Source: Pseudoalteromonas flavipulchra NCIMB 2033 = ATCC BAA-314
Lineage (GTDB): Bacteria; Pseudomonadota; Gammaproteobacteria; Enterobacterales; Alteromonadaceae
Reading direction: 5' to 3'
Length of the DNA: 64,000 nucleotides
NCBI GenBank assembly: GCA_000814665.1
Contig: JWIH01000017.1
Location: forward strand, 248,001 to 312,000
The notes under the pieces are model-generated. The model saw only the letters and a program-made list of their open reading frames with translations. It searched no databases and was not told the origin of the DNA. Below, one piece after another: positions 15,344-23,969 of this stretch. Position numbers and translations under genes: made by a program. The first letter of the stretch is position 1, and each line of letters begins with the position of its first letter.

Positions 15344-15355
15344 GGACAATTGTCC
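15344..15355. promoter_or_regulatory. Perfect 12-bp palindrome GGACAATTGTCC
   Basis: A perfect dyad GGACAATTGTCC about 285 bases upstream of the receptor start. It could be a regulator binding site. No known consensus is assigned. Confidence 0.35.
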
Positions 15356-15513
15356 TTTAAACTTAATGGTATATAAGTTCCAAAAAACCATCTTTACCGA
15401 TAACAGAACCATAACACAGTGGTCGAAACTGTGCCGGTTACCTAAACAATACAAATTTGCGCCCAAACAAACGTATTGGCCATATCGGAAACCATGATTG
15501 CAATGCCAATGAT

Positions 15514-15529
15514 ATGACACCGGCGTAAT
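15514..15529. promoter_or_regulatory. LacI-type operator-like dyad upstream of the receptor
   Basis: ATGACACCGGCGTAAT is a near-symmetric dyad around CCGG and resembles the TGACACCGGTGTCA operators of LacI-family sugar regulators in Alteromonadales and Xanthomonadales. It lies about 450 bases upstream of the receptor start and 115 bases from the sixA stop. If functional it points to carbohydrate control. Weak evidence. Confidence 0.3.
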
Positions 15530-15616
15530 GATAAAGTTCAAACAAAATTAAAAAGAGGACATTAGACCGATTAAAGGGAAGTTTTAGCCTTTCTATGCCA
15601 ATTATGAATAAAAGGC

Positions 15617-16078
15617 TTAAGGTAACTGCATCGATGTGAATTCGGCACGGCCAGTCTGTTCATTGTATTCAATTATAGCTACCGCGGCAGTCGAGAAGAT
15701 AGGCATTGTATCCGGGCACAAACGGTCTACCAAGTAACTAACTATTGGCATATGTGCGACTAAAATCCAGGTTTGGTATGTTGGATACATAGAGATAAGT
15801 GTTTCTAAATAATCGATAGCTGTGTGTGCTGATCCACTCGGTACTATATCTGAACAGGTTTCAACAAATTTAGGAGTTTGAAGTGCAAGCACTTGCTCCG
15901 TGGTTTGTTGTGCTCTGACGAAGGGACTCACAAGTGCTGCGTCTATCTCAAAATATTGTTTCAACCATTCACCTACATCCTTGGCTTGTTGTAATCCTTG
16001 TTCGGTTAAATTTCTGCTTGCATCGTCGGCTTGCATGGGTTCAGCTTCACCATGACGCATTATCAAGATAGTCTTCAT
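15617..16078 (-). CDS. sixA: Phosphohistidine phosphatase SixA
   Basis: A 153-aa single-domain histidine phosphatase (phosphoglycerate mutase-like fold). The start at 16078 gives MKTILIMRHGEAEP, placing the catalytic RHG motif at residues 8-10 as in SixA; the ATG at 16090 adds four residues. SPFVRAQQT (about 50-58) supplies the second conserved arginine and LVAHMPIVSYLV (about 110-121) the second catalytic histidine. SixA removes phosphate from histidines of phosphotransfer proteins such as ArcB or NPr. The gene diverges from the insulinase-type protease. Confidence 0.93.
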   Translation of the reverse strand: MKTILIMRHGEAEPMQADDASRNLTEQGLQQAKDVGEWLKQYFEIDAALVSPFVRAQQTTEQVLALQTPKFVETCSDIVPSGSAHTAIDYLETLISMYPTYQTWILVAHMPIVSYLVDRLCPDTMPIFSTAAVAIIEYNEQTGRAEFTSMQLP

Positions 16079-16364
16079 ACTGTTCAGCACCTTCTGTTTA
16101 TATCACCCTACGTATATGCGGACTTATGCGTGATGAGATCCACGTTTAACCTATTGTCGCTAATGGCCTTTCCCTTCTACGCCACTCACACTCGGGATCT
16201 TATACTTGCTGACTACTCACATATGCAGCTTGGTATTATTTTCTTCTAAACCGGTAGCTATCTCACTGGTTTGTTCGCTATATTAAAACAAATGAAGGAT
16301 TAACATGAAATGAAATTCTAATTACCTTCAGTTATCTTTTAACTAATTTATCGGCAGCAGCATA

Positions 16365-19034
16365 TTGAAACTGAGTAATAATGATAGTCGGCAGTACCAA
16401 TTACTAACACTGGACAATGGTCTTAGAGTCTTGTTGATCAATGACGATTCAACTGCTAAATGCGCCGTATCATTAACAGTTAATGTCGGCCACTTTGACG
16501 ACCCCGAAACGCGTCAAGGGATGGCGCACTTTTTGGAGCATATGCTATTCCTTGGTACGGCAGAGCACCCTGACTCAGGTGGCTTTTCGCAATTTATTAG
16601 TCAGTATGGTGGCCAGAGCAATGCGTGGACTGGTACCGAGCACTCGAGCTATTACTTTGACTGCGACGCCGAACAACTAGACGAAGCATTAGAACGCTTT
16701 AGCCAATTTTTTGTGTCTCCACTGCTGAGCGAGAACGATACTGAAAAAGAGCGTGAAGCCATCGATGCCGAGTTTAAAATGAAAATCAAAGATGATGGCC
16801 GTCGCATCTATCAAGTTCATAAAGAAACCATCAACCCTCAGCATCCTTTTGCCAAGTTCTCTGTTGGTACCAGAGACACGCTCGCAGATCGTAATGGTAA
16901 TATTGCCAGTGAATTACGAGCGTTTTTCAATCAATACTATCAGGCCCAGTGGATGACTTTGGTGATAGCTGCACCACAACCGCTGGCTACACTTGCGACC
17001 TTTTGCTCACCTTTTACAAAAATTGTTGGCAGCAATACACAAAAGCCAGCGATCCAAGCCCCTATGTACCGAGAGCAAGATCTGCAGCTAGAACTGCAAA
17101 TAAAGCCTAGAAAACATATGCAAAAACTTATTGTCAGTTTTGCTATGCCCAACCCTACAGATTTATACCGCCATAAAAGTGTGAGCTTTTTAGCACATTT
17201 GTTAGGGTATGAAGGTAAAGGCTCACTGTATTCTATCCTCAAGTCACAAGGTTGGATCAATGCACTATCGGCTGGTGGTGGGATCACGGGTAGTAATTTC
17301 AGAGATTTTAATATCAGCTTTGCACTTACCGATGAAGGGATTGAATACTATGAAGACATAGTGGAAATGCTGTTCGAGTACATAGCATTAATTAAGCAAA
17401 ATACCGCCGCACTACCACGCCTTTATCAAGACAAAAGCACTTTACTAGATATCGCGTTCGATAACCAAGAAGTCGGCCGCATGTTAGACTGGGTAAATTC
17501 AATCAGCGTGAATATGCACCACTATGAGGAAGAAGATTTTCTCTATGGTGATTATCGCATGGATGGCTTTTCTCAAGAGCAGCACGAAAAACTACTGATG
17601 CATTTGTGCCCTACCAATATGCGCCTTGTGCTTATCCACCCTCATGTGGAAGTAAATAAAAAGGCCAAGTGGTACAACACGCCATATAGTGTCTCGCCAA
17701 TAGCCAAAGATTGGATTGAATCGCTCTATAATGTGCATATGCCTTTGCCACAAATGTCGCTGCCACTAATTAATCCATATCTTAGCGCGAAGAATCCACT
17801 TCATGATGTAGAGAGTGAACAGGATACGCCGATCCGTCTAGCTGATCAGCCTGGATTTGAATTTTGGTTTAAGCAGGATTTGACTTTTAGAGTCACCAAA
17901 GGGCATTTTTATCTCGAAATAGATTCCGCCCCGTCCGTCACCTGTCACAAGCATATGGCACTCTCTCGCTTGTTTGCCGATCTATTTATGGATGCGGTCG
18001 CTGAGCGTTTTTATAGCGCAGAATTAGCCGGCCTTAGTTATCATATTAATTCCCATCAAGGTGGCTTAACACTTCACACCGCAGGGCTTACTGGTAATCA
18101 AATCACCTTGGTTTTAGAGCTAGTCGAGGCACTACTGAATCAACCAATTCATGCAGCTCGCTTTGCGGAATATAAAAAGCAACTTATCCGCCATTGGAAG
18201 AATCACAATAAGAATAAGCCTGTTAGCGAACTGTTTAGCCGACTTGGTGCCCATTTGATGCCCTGGAACCCAAGTCCTGAAGACTTAGCCGGCGCACTTA
18301 AAAGTGCCAGTTTTAACGAATTTCAACTATTTCGAAAGCAGTTTTTTTCAGCCATTCATGTCAAAGCTTTCATGCATGGCAACTGGCAACTAAAACATGC
18401 TGAAAAATTAAAAACATCAGTGCACGGGCTATTTTCAAGTAGCGAAATTTTAGAAGATTTGAAACGTCCCTTAAACGAGTTGACGAAACTAACGGAACAA
18501 CATATCGAACGCGAAGGCAGTGATTATGCCTTCATTGAATATTTTCAATCACGTACCGATTCCGTTAAAGAAAAAGTCACCATGATGGCGATTAATAATC
18601 TCATTAATCAAGATTATTTTGAGCAATTAAGAACAAAGGAACAACTTGGTTATTTAGTTGGCGCAGGGTATGCGCCATTCAATACACGTGCAGGTATCGC
18701 TTTTTATATTCAATCTCCCAACTTTGATAGTGAACACCTACTTGCACGGCACAACCAATTTCTTCATCACTTTGCCAAACAATTGCATCAGCTCGATGAA
18801 GTGAGTTGGCAACGTTCGAAAGAAAGCTTGTTGCTACATATATCGGAGCAAGACAAAAATCTAAGACTAAGGGCGCAGCGTTTGTGGATTTCTATTACCA
18901 ATGACTTTCACCAGTTTGATATGCAACAAAGATTAATCCAAGCTTTGGCCGACTTGGAATTAGAAGACATCCTTACTTATATAGATAAGATGTTAGAGCC
19001 AAACGCTCCACGACTGATTTTAAAGTGTAATTAG
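16365..19034 (+). CDS. Insulinase-family zinc metalloprotease (M16A, protease III-like)
   Basis: An 889-aa M16 peptidase with inverted zinc motif HFLEHMLFLGT (HxxEH at about 55-59) and the downstream glutamate in EKEREAIDAEFKMK (near 130-137). GGQSNAWTGTEHSSYYF is typical of insulysin and pitrilysin. Four homologous domains are expected: an active N-terminal one, an inactive C-terminal half (RTKEQLGYLVGAGYAPF near 755-771). It degrades small peptides inside a closed chamber. There is no signal peptide, unlike E. coli PtrA (about 960 aa, periplasmic), so it is probably cytoplasmic. The start is TTG at 16365 and the ribosome binding site is weak (GGCAGCAG), so translation start and level are uncertain. 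Confidence 0.93.
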   Translation: MKLSNNDSRQYQLLTLDNGLRVLLINDDSTAKCAVSLTVNVGHFDDPETRQGMAHFLEHMLFLGTAEHPDSGGFSQFISQYGGQSNAWTGTEHSSYYFDCDAEQLDEALERFSQFFVSPLLSENDTEKEREAIDAEFKMKIKDDGRRIYQVHKETINPQHPFAKFSVGTRDTLADRNGNIASELRAFFNQYYQAQWMTLVIAAPQPLATLATFCSPFTKIVGSNTQKPAIQAPMYREQDLQLELQIKPRKHMQKLIVSFAMPNPTDLYRHKSVSFLAHLLGYEGKGSLYSILKSQGWINALSAGGGITGSNFRDFNISFALTDEGIEYYEDIVEMLFEYIALIKQNTAALPRLYQDKSTLLDIAFDNQEVGRMLDWVNSISVNMHHYEEEDFLYGDYRMDGFSQEQHEKLLMHLCPTNMRLVLIHPHVEVNKKAKWYNTPYSVSPIAKDWIESLYNVHMPLPQMSLPLINPYLSAKNPLHDVESEQDTPIRLADQPGFEFWFKQDLTFRVTKGHFYLEIDSAPSVTCHKHMALSRLFADLFMDAVAERFYSAELAGLSYHINSHQGGLTLHTAGLTGNQITLVLELVEALLNQPIHAARFAEYKKQLIRHWKNHNKNKPVSELFSRLGAHLMPWNPSPEDLAGALKSASFNEFQLFRKQFFSAIHVKAFMHGNWQLKHAEKLKTSVHGLFSSSEILEDLKRPLNELTKLTEQHIEREGSDYAFIEYFQSRTDSVKEKVTMMAINNLINQDYFEQLRTKEQLGYLVGAGYAPFNTRAGIAFYIQSPNFDSEHLLARHNQFLHHFAKQLHQLDEVSWQRSKESLLLHISEQDKNLRLRAQRLWISITNDFHQFDMQQRLIQALADLELEDILTYIDKMLEPNAPRLILKCN

Positions 19035-19298
19035 CGTTTTAGTGTAAGCAAGGAGTGCTTATCAAACCTTTGAATGACTAATAAGACTTTTCTCACCTAG
19101 TCCATTAATTTGAGAGCTAATCAAAGTTCAAAAAATACGCAGCCATACTCGTTAGAACAATGAATTTCATCTGAAACTTTGTTTCGCTGTTGTGAAAAAC
19201 CGCAATTAACCTGAATTTCCCCTTAATCAACGTTTTCCTTTTGACTACTACAATGGCTTGATTTAGATTAGAGATTGCAGTTATGAATTACGCATTAT

Positions 19299-21536
19299 AT
19301 GAGCCTAAAAATAAAAACAATAACAATCAATGCACTACTTTTATCACTGACTCCGCATGTAATTTACGCCAGTGACGCAAGTGTATTAACAGGTGCCCAG
19401 TTAGCTTGGCTCGTACCATGCGTGATTGCTCTGCTCAGCATTCCCTACTTAGTTTGGTCAAATCACCAACTCAAAAAGTCCACTCTTCAACTTAAGCATT
19501 CAGAACAACGATTTAAAAGTACCATTGAAGGCAGTGGCGATACACTATGGGACTGGAATATTCAATCAGGTGAGATTGTTCGGATCAACGATAAATACGG
19601 CATGAACTCTGCGAAGCCTGGCAGCGTCATCCCCAACCAGCATAGGATCCATCCACAAGACCTATTAATCGTTGAAAAGCTGATGAAACAGCACTTCGCA
19701 GAAAAGACACCATTCTTTGAAGCAAGCTATCGTATTAAAGATGAACTAGGCCAGTATCACTGGGTGTTAGACCGAGGCAAAATTATCGAGAAAGATGCTA
19801 ACCTTAACCCCCTAAGAATGACAGGTACGGTTCGCGATATTAGTCACTTCAAGAGTACCGAGGAAAGGCTAAATCTGTTTGCAAAATGTGTTGAATCTCT
19901 TACTGACGCGATCGCAATTTATGACCGACACTATAATTTGGTCGATCTAAATCCGAGTTACCTTAAATTATTTGGTGGCCAACGAGAACACTATCTAAAT
20001 AAACATTTTAGCTTACCAGGCTATGACAATAAGTTTGTTGCTCAGGTAAAGGCTCAGCTTAAACAAACAGAGCATTGGCAAGAAGAACTTAAACTTCGTA
20101 ATGCGGCAGACGTACTCTTACCAATCGAAATTACGATTGATGAAATTAAAAATAACCACGGTCAGATCAGTAACTATGTGGTTGTTTATTCTGATTTAAC
20201 TGAACGTAAAAAAGCAGAGTCTCAACTCCATAATTTATCTAATCGCGATCGTACAACAGGTCTTCCCAATCGCAACTTGTTCTTTACCAATTTACAAAAG
20301 TTGTCATTACAAGGGACACACCATGCTCTACTTGTCTTTGACTTAGATAACTTTAAAAAGATCAACGATTCGCTAGGCCACCAGTTAGGTGATACGCTAC
20401 TTGCGAAATTGGCAATGCGGCTAAATAAACTAGCTCGCCAACAAGATACCTTCTACCGACTAGGTGGTGACGAATTTGCGCTGGTGATTTCAGGCACCAA
20501 TGATATTCACACGATTACACGTACAGCAAAACAATTTCTAGCGGCGATTGCGACACCTTTTAAAATTGCTAATCACGAGTTAGTGATCACCTCTTCTGTT
20601 GGAATTGTACTGTGCCCTGAAGATGGTAAGTCTCCTGAAAGTCTGCTGAAAAATGCAGATACGGCTATGTATCATGCCAAGCAAAAGGGTAACCATTATT
20701 TATTCTTTAATGATTCCATGAACGAGCAAGCGGTTAAGCGTCTGCAAATTGAAAACTTAATGCGCTATGGCCTCAAAGAAGATCACTTTGTTGTCTACTA
20801 TCAGCCAAAAATGAATATTAAAACCGGTGAACTGGTTGGCATGGAAGCGCTAGTCCGTTTCATTACCCCAAAAAAGGGGGTGATAAGTCCTGGTGTATTC
20901 ATCCCTATCGCAGAAGAAACCGGACAGATCATCGAAATTGGTGAAGTCGTTTTAGACAAAGCATGCCGTGATGTAAAGCGCTGGATTGATAAAGGACTGT
21001 TCAATGGCAGAGTTGCGGTTAATTTATCAGCAAAACAGTTTAGCTTGCCGGATCTAACCACTCGTATCGACATTATCTTGCAAAAAAATCAACTTCCTTC
21101 TTATTTTCTTGAGTTAGAAATCACAGAAGGAACGGTGATGGACGATCCAAAAGAAGCAATTTCGATAATGCGCTCACTTAGTGCTAGAGGAATACACTTA
21201 GCCATGGATGACTTTGGTACTGGCTATTCGTCACTGGCTTATCTCAAGCAATTTCCGCTAAATACACTCAAGGTCGATAAAGCATTTATCGATGATATGG
21301 GTAACGAGCGCGGTAGAAACATGGTTGACTCTATTGTCACTATCGCGCATAACTTAGATCTTCACGTTGTTGCGGAAGGGGTTGAAAATGAAGAACAACT
21401 CAATATTTTAGAGCAGCTAAACTGCCAAACAGTTCAGGGCTATTACTATTCAAAACCGCTTTCAAGCAGTGAATTTGAACAATTTTTAAAGCAACACACC
21501 CCGAGTGAAAAGCCAAACCTACAGCTCGTGCAATAG
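19299..21536 (+). CDS. Membrane-anchored PAS-GGDEF-EAL cyclic-di-GMP enzyme
   Basis: A 745-aa signalling protein. The N terminus has a signal or membrane segment (about 8-25) and a second hydrophobic segment LAWLVPCVIALLSIPYLVW (about 35-53). It is followed by two PAS domains: about 65-185, with a WDWN motif, and about 190-310. The GGDEF domain (about 320-475) contains an intact GGDEF in YRLGGDEFALV near 390. The EAL domain (about 495-735) has MEALVRF, NLSAKQF, LELEITEG, DDFGTGYSSL and the catalytic QGYYYSKP. Both catalytic signatures are intact, so it can in principle make and break cyclic di-GMP; bifunctional proteins usually favour one activity. It presumably controls motility versus biofilm in response to a signal sensed by the PAS domains. 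Stands alone. Confidence 0.93.
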   Translation: MSLKIKTITINALLLSLTPHVIYASDASVLTGAQLAWLVPCVIALLSIPYLVWSNHQLKKSTLQLKHSEQRFKSTIEGSGDTLWDWNIQSGEIVRINDKYGMNSAKPGSVIPNQHRIHPQDLLIVEKLMKQHFAEKTPFFEASYRIKDELGQYHWVLDRGKIIEKDANLNPLRMTGTVRDISHFKSTEERLNLFAKCVESLTDAIAIYDRHYNLVDLNPSYLKLFGGQREHYLNKHFSLPGYDNKFVAQVKAQLKQTEHWQEELKLRNAADVLLPIEITIDEIKNNHGQISNYVVVYSDLTERKKAESQLHNLSNRDRTTGLPNRNLFFTNLQKLSLQGTHHALLVFDLDNFKKINDSLGHQLGDTLLAKLAMRLNKLARQQDTFYRLGGDEFALVISGTNDIHTITRTAKQFLAAIATPFKIANHELVITSSVGIVLCPEDGKSPESLLKNADTAMYHAKQKGNHYLFFNDSMNEQAVKRLQIENLMRYGLKEDHFVVYYQPKMNIKTGELVGMEALVRFITPKKGVISPGVFIPIAEETGQIIEIGEVVLDKACRDVKRWIDKGLFNGRVAVNLSAKQFSLPDLTTRIDIILQKNQLPSYFLELEITEGTVMDDPKEAISIMRSLSARGIHLAMDDFGTGYSSLAYLKQFPLNTLKVDKAFIDDMGNERGRNMVDSIVTIAHNLDLHVVAEGVENEEQLNILEQLNCQTVQGYYYSKPLSSSEFEQFLKQHTPSEKPNLQLVQ

Positions 21537-21561
21537 CCTAGTTTCATTTAACCTAACCACT

Positions 21562-21753
21562 TTACGCTTTCCAACTAACTAAATTTGCGCAGCGACGCAT
21601 CCACGCTCTACGATAGTGCACTCGAAACAGAATTAACGCCGCGGGGCCTGTTACTACGGCCAAACTTAACCAGCGTTTTCTTGGCATTCCAGTCCATAGA
21701 GTTTGAAGATACATTACCATCGCACATAAAGCTGAAATTATTCCAAAAGCCAC
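21562..21753 (-). CDS. Small membrane protein, 63 aa, GTG start
   Basis: A small minus-strand frame starts with GTG (21751-21753) and has a strong GAGGAG ribosome binding site 5-6 bases upstream, which is the main reason to believe it. The product has two hydrophobic segments (FGIISALCAMVMYLQTL at 3-19; WLSLAVVTGPAALILF at 28-43) separated by a basic loop, and a basic tail rich in Arg and Trp. Function unknown. It is convergent with the GGDEF-EAL gene. Confidence 0.55.
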   Translation of the reverse strand: MAFGIISALCAMVMYLQTLWTGMPRKRWLSLAVVTGPAALILFRVHYRRAWMRRCANLVSWKA

Positions 21754-22358
21754 TGATACTCCTCGGTTTTTTAATTCAATAAGAAAACTAAAACATTCTT
21801 TATTAGGAAAGAAACATCACATTTCGATGCTATTTACTAATGCGGCCGATGAGTCTACACAACGTTTAATATTTAATCAATGAAGAAATTATTGTTGCAT
21901 ATTTTTGTATTATTTAATTTAATAGCGGACTGTTTAGAGGTATAGCATTGCACAAGGGATGTTATGCCGTAACTTTTCCTAATTTGGGAAACAGAGACAA
22001 GTGGGAAATTTTTTACGGTCAACTGGCAATGATTTCCTAGCTTAGTCCACTTAGGTTATGAGTGTATTTTTAGCATAATTTGTGAAGCCAACTTAGTCCT
22101 TAACTGGAAATTAAAAGTTAGCTTTTCTAATATTGTAGACGACTGAAATTTTAGTGCTTTTACACACTGTACTTATTTTAATCGTCAACTGTGAGTTAAA
22201 CCGATATAAAACGGTCAGTTATTCAATAATTGTCTGCGTTATAACGCCATAGTATAGACTTTCTGATAGTTTTTACTGATAGACGATTACAGTATTATCA
22301 CAAGAGCTGCTAAACTTACTCTCATGTAGTATTAACTGTTACTTCAAGGACACGGGCT
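21754..22358. other. AT-rich intergenic region upstream of the YjbR-family gene
   Basis: About 600 AT-rich bases. No coding frame is supported. One imperfect nested inverted repeat is visible near 21970-22018 (CCGTAA/TTACGG enclosing TTTCC...GGGAAA), which may be chance. The promoter of the 22359 gene must lie here. Confidence 0.5.
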
Positions 22359-22754
22359 ATGGATCAGAAAAGCGTACATGAATATTTGCAGGCCAAGCCT
22401 GCAACCTTTATCACTAAGCCTTTTGCGCAAGACGTAGATGTGTACAAAGTTCAGCATAAAATGTTTGCAACTCTAACTGAGGGGAAAGAGGGGCAAGTAG
22501 ATGAAAATGGTGAACCTGTTTGGTGGTTAAATGTAAAATGCGACCCTGACGAAGCATTATTGCTTAGAGACAAGTATTCGTCTGTTGTGCCTGGTTATCA
22601 CATGAATAAGCGTCTTTGGAACACAGTCATCTTAGATGGCACTATTCCAGAAGACGAAATAAAGAAAATGATCGATGATTCTTATCAAATCGTCGTAGAT
22701 AACCTACCGACCGCACAACGTGAAGAACTTGCTAGCAAAGTCACGCAACGTTAA
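22359..22754 (+). CDS. MmcQ/YjbR-family protein
   Basis: A 131-aa protein with the YjbR/CyaY-like fold signature: PFAQDVDVYKVQHKMFATL near 21-40, WWLNVKCDPDEALLLRDKY at about 50-68, VVPGYHMNKRLWNTVILDGTIPEDEIKKMIDDSY at about 71-105. The family is often annotated as DNA-binding from the similarity of its fold, but its true role is unclear. The ribosome binding site AAGGACA precedes ATG 22359, and a strong terminator follows the stop. Confidence 0.88.
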   Translation: MDQKSVHEYLQAKPATFITKPFAQDVDVYKVQHKMFATLTEGKEGQVDENGEPVWWLNVKCDPDEALLLRDKYSSVVPGYHMNKRLWNTVILDGTIPEDEIKKMIDDSYQIVVDNLPTAQREELASKVTQR

Positions 22755-22756
22755 TT

Positions 22757-22790
22757 AAAACGGCATTTAGGTAGACCTAAATGCCGTTTT
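22757..22790 (+). terminator. Intrinsic terminator after the YjbR-family gene
   Basis: A perfect 15-bp stem AAAACGGCATTTAGG / CCTAAATGCCGTTTT with a 4-base loop and a U run, 3 bases after the stop codon. Confidence 0.92.
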
Positions 22791-22900
22791 ACCTTTCTAT
22801 ATCCTCGCATTTAATCTCTACCTTTAATGTCGATCAACTTGTCTTCAAATCACTCTGGTAGTATACAAAAAGAATAACCTAGCAATAATAGAGTGGCGAC

Positions 22901-23911
22901 ATGACGAAAAGGATAGCAGTACTGACAAGTGGCGGCGATGCGCCCGGTATGAACTCAGCGCTTAGGGCTATCACGTTAAGTGCCTTGAGAACTGGATTTC
23001 AGTGCTTTGGCTTTTTTCATGGTTACAATGGTCTAATTAATCAAGAGTACACCGAGCTAAGTGCGGTTTCCGTCACCGATATCACCCAACTTGGTGGCAC
23101 AATTCTAAAAAGTGCCCGCTGCCCTGCGATGCTAGAACCCTCTGGCGTGCTGCAAGCAGCAAATGCTCTGAGAAAGCTCCATATTGACGTACTTATTGTG
23201 ATTGGTGGTGACGGCTCGTTTAGGGGAATGCAGGCGCTGGCAGCTCATTGGCAAGGTCAGCTAATTGGTATTCCCGGTACTATAGATAACGACCTTTCAG
23301 GGTGTGACAACACCATTGGTTTTTCCACAGCCATCAATACCGCCACCTCCGCAATAGATAAAATCCGCGATACCGCAAATGCCTTTGAGCGAGTTTTTAT
23401 CACCGAGGTGATGGGTCGTCATAACGGGCATATTGCTTACCATGTAGGTATTGCGACAGGTGCTGAGGCTATCATTTCATTTGAAAATTGCACGGCAGAG
23501 CATACCTCTCAGGTCTTAGCTCATCTCAAAAATGCCATAGAGCAGCAACATCAACACGGTAGCTTTTTGATTATACTGGCCGAAAATTTATGGCCTGGCG
23601 GCGCTCAAGCGCTTAAAACAGAGTTAAATAGCAATGCCGATATCAATTGCGCACTTTGCGTGTTAGGGCATATTCAACGCGGTGGGGCACCATCTGTTGA
23701 AGATAGAATGCTCGCCACGGAATTAGGGGTAGCGGCTGTGGAAGTGGTCAGTGGCAGCATCAAAGCAAACACTGAAGTTGCGACGCCTATTATGGTAGGA
23801 AAAATACATGGTGCAATTGTAATTACTGAAGTCGAGAAAGTGCTGAATATGGATAAACCAGTATCACAGGAATGGGTGCAACGATATCAGCACTACCTCG
23901 CCGAGCAATAA
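22901..23911 (+). CDS. pfkA: ATP-dependent 6-phosphofructokinase
   Basis: A 336-aa PfkA-type enzyme that phosphorylates fructose 6-phosphate in glycolysis. Landmarks are LTSGGDAPGMNSALR (ATP site, residues 8-22), VIGGDGSFRGMQAL (about 101-114; the Gly after GGD is the ATP-dependent form, whereas Asp marks PPi-dependent enzymes), IPGTIDNDLSGCDNTIGFSTA (catalytic TIDND near 128-132), EVMGRHNGHIA (substrate loop) and GHIQRGGAPSVEDR. Slightly longer than the E. coli enzyme (320 aa). Not every Pseudoalteromonas-type marine bacterium relies on this step, so its presence indicates a complete Embden-Meyerhof route here. Confidence 0.95.
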   Translation: MTKRIAVLTSGGDAPGMNSALRAITLSALRTGFQCFGFFHGYNGLINQEYTELSAVSVTDITQLGGTILKSARCPAMLEPSGVLQAANALRKLHIDVLIVIGGDGSFRGMQALAAHWQGQLIGIPGTIDNDLSGCDNTIGFSTAINTATSAIDKIRDTANAFERVFITEVMGRHNGHIAYHVGIATGAEAIISFENCTAEHTSQVLAHLKNAIEQQHQHGSFLIILAENLWPGGAQALKTELNSNADINCALCVLGHIQRGGAPSVEDRMLATELGVAAVEVVSGSIKANTEVATPIMVGKIHGAIVITEVEKVLNMDKPVSQEWVQRYQHYLAEQ

Positions 23912-23915
23912 ATAC

Positions 23916-23953
23916 AGTGAGAGTGAAGCACATATTGATTATTCACTCTCACT
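23916..23953. terminator. Bidirectional hairpin between pfkA and nhaD
   Basis: A perfect 12-bp stem AGTGAGAGTGAA / TTCACTCTCACT with a 14-base loop between two convergent genes. U runs are absent, so it may act with Rho or as an mRNA 3'-end stabiliser. Confidence 0.6.
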
Positions 23954-23969
23954 ACAGCTTGTGTAAGCG

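Larger units (their letters stand above)
15061..15616. other. Long intergenic region upstream of the TonB-dependent receptor
   Basis: About 550 bases without a convincing gene; a 92-codon minus frame (15263-15541) has neither ribosome binding site nor family features. It should hold the receptor promoter and a long leader. It contains two symmetric elements listed separately at 15344-15355 and 15514-15529. Confidence 0.6.

Noticed and set aside
15263..15541. 92-codon frame upstream of the TonB-dependent receptor
   Set aside because: Cysteine- and histidine-rich odd composition, no ribosome binding site, overlaps likely regulatory DNA.
21970..22018. Nested inverted repeat as a riboswitch
   Set aside because: Weak, interrupted pairing with no match to a known riboswitch class and no conserved context.
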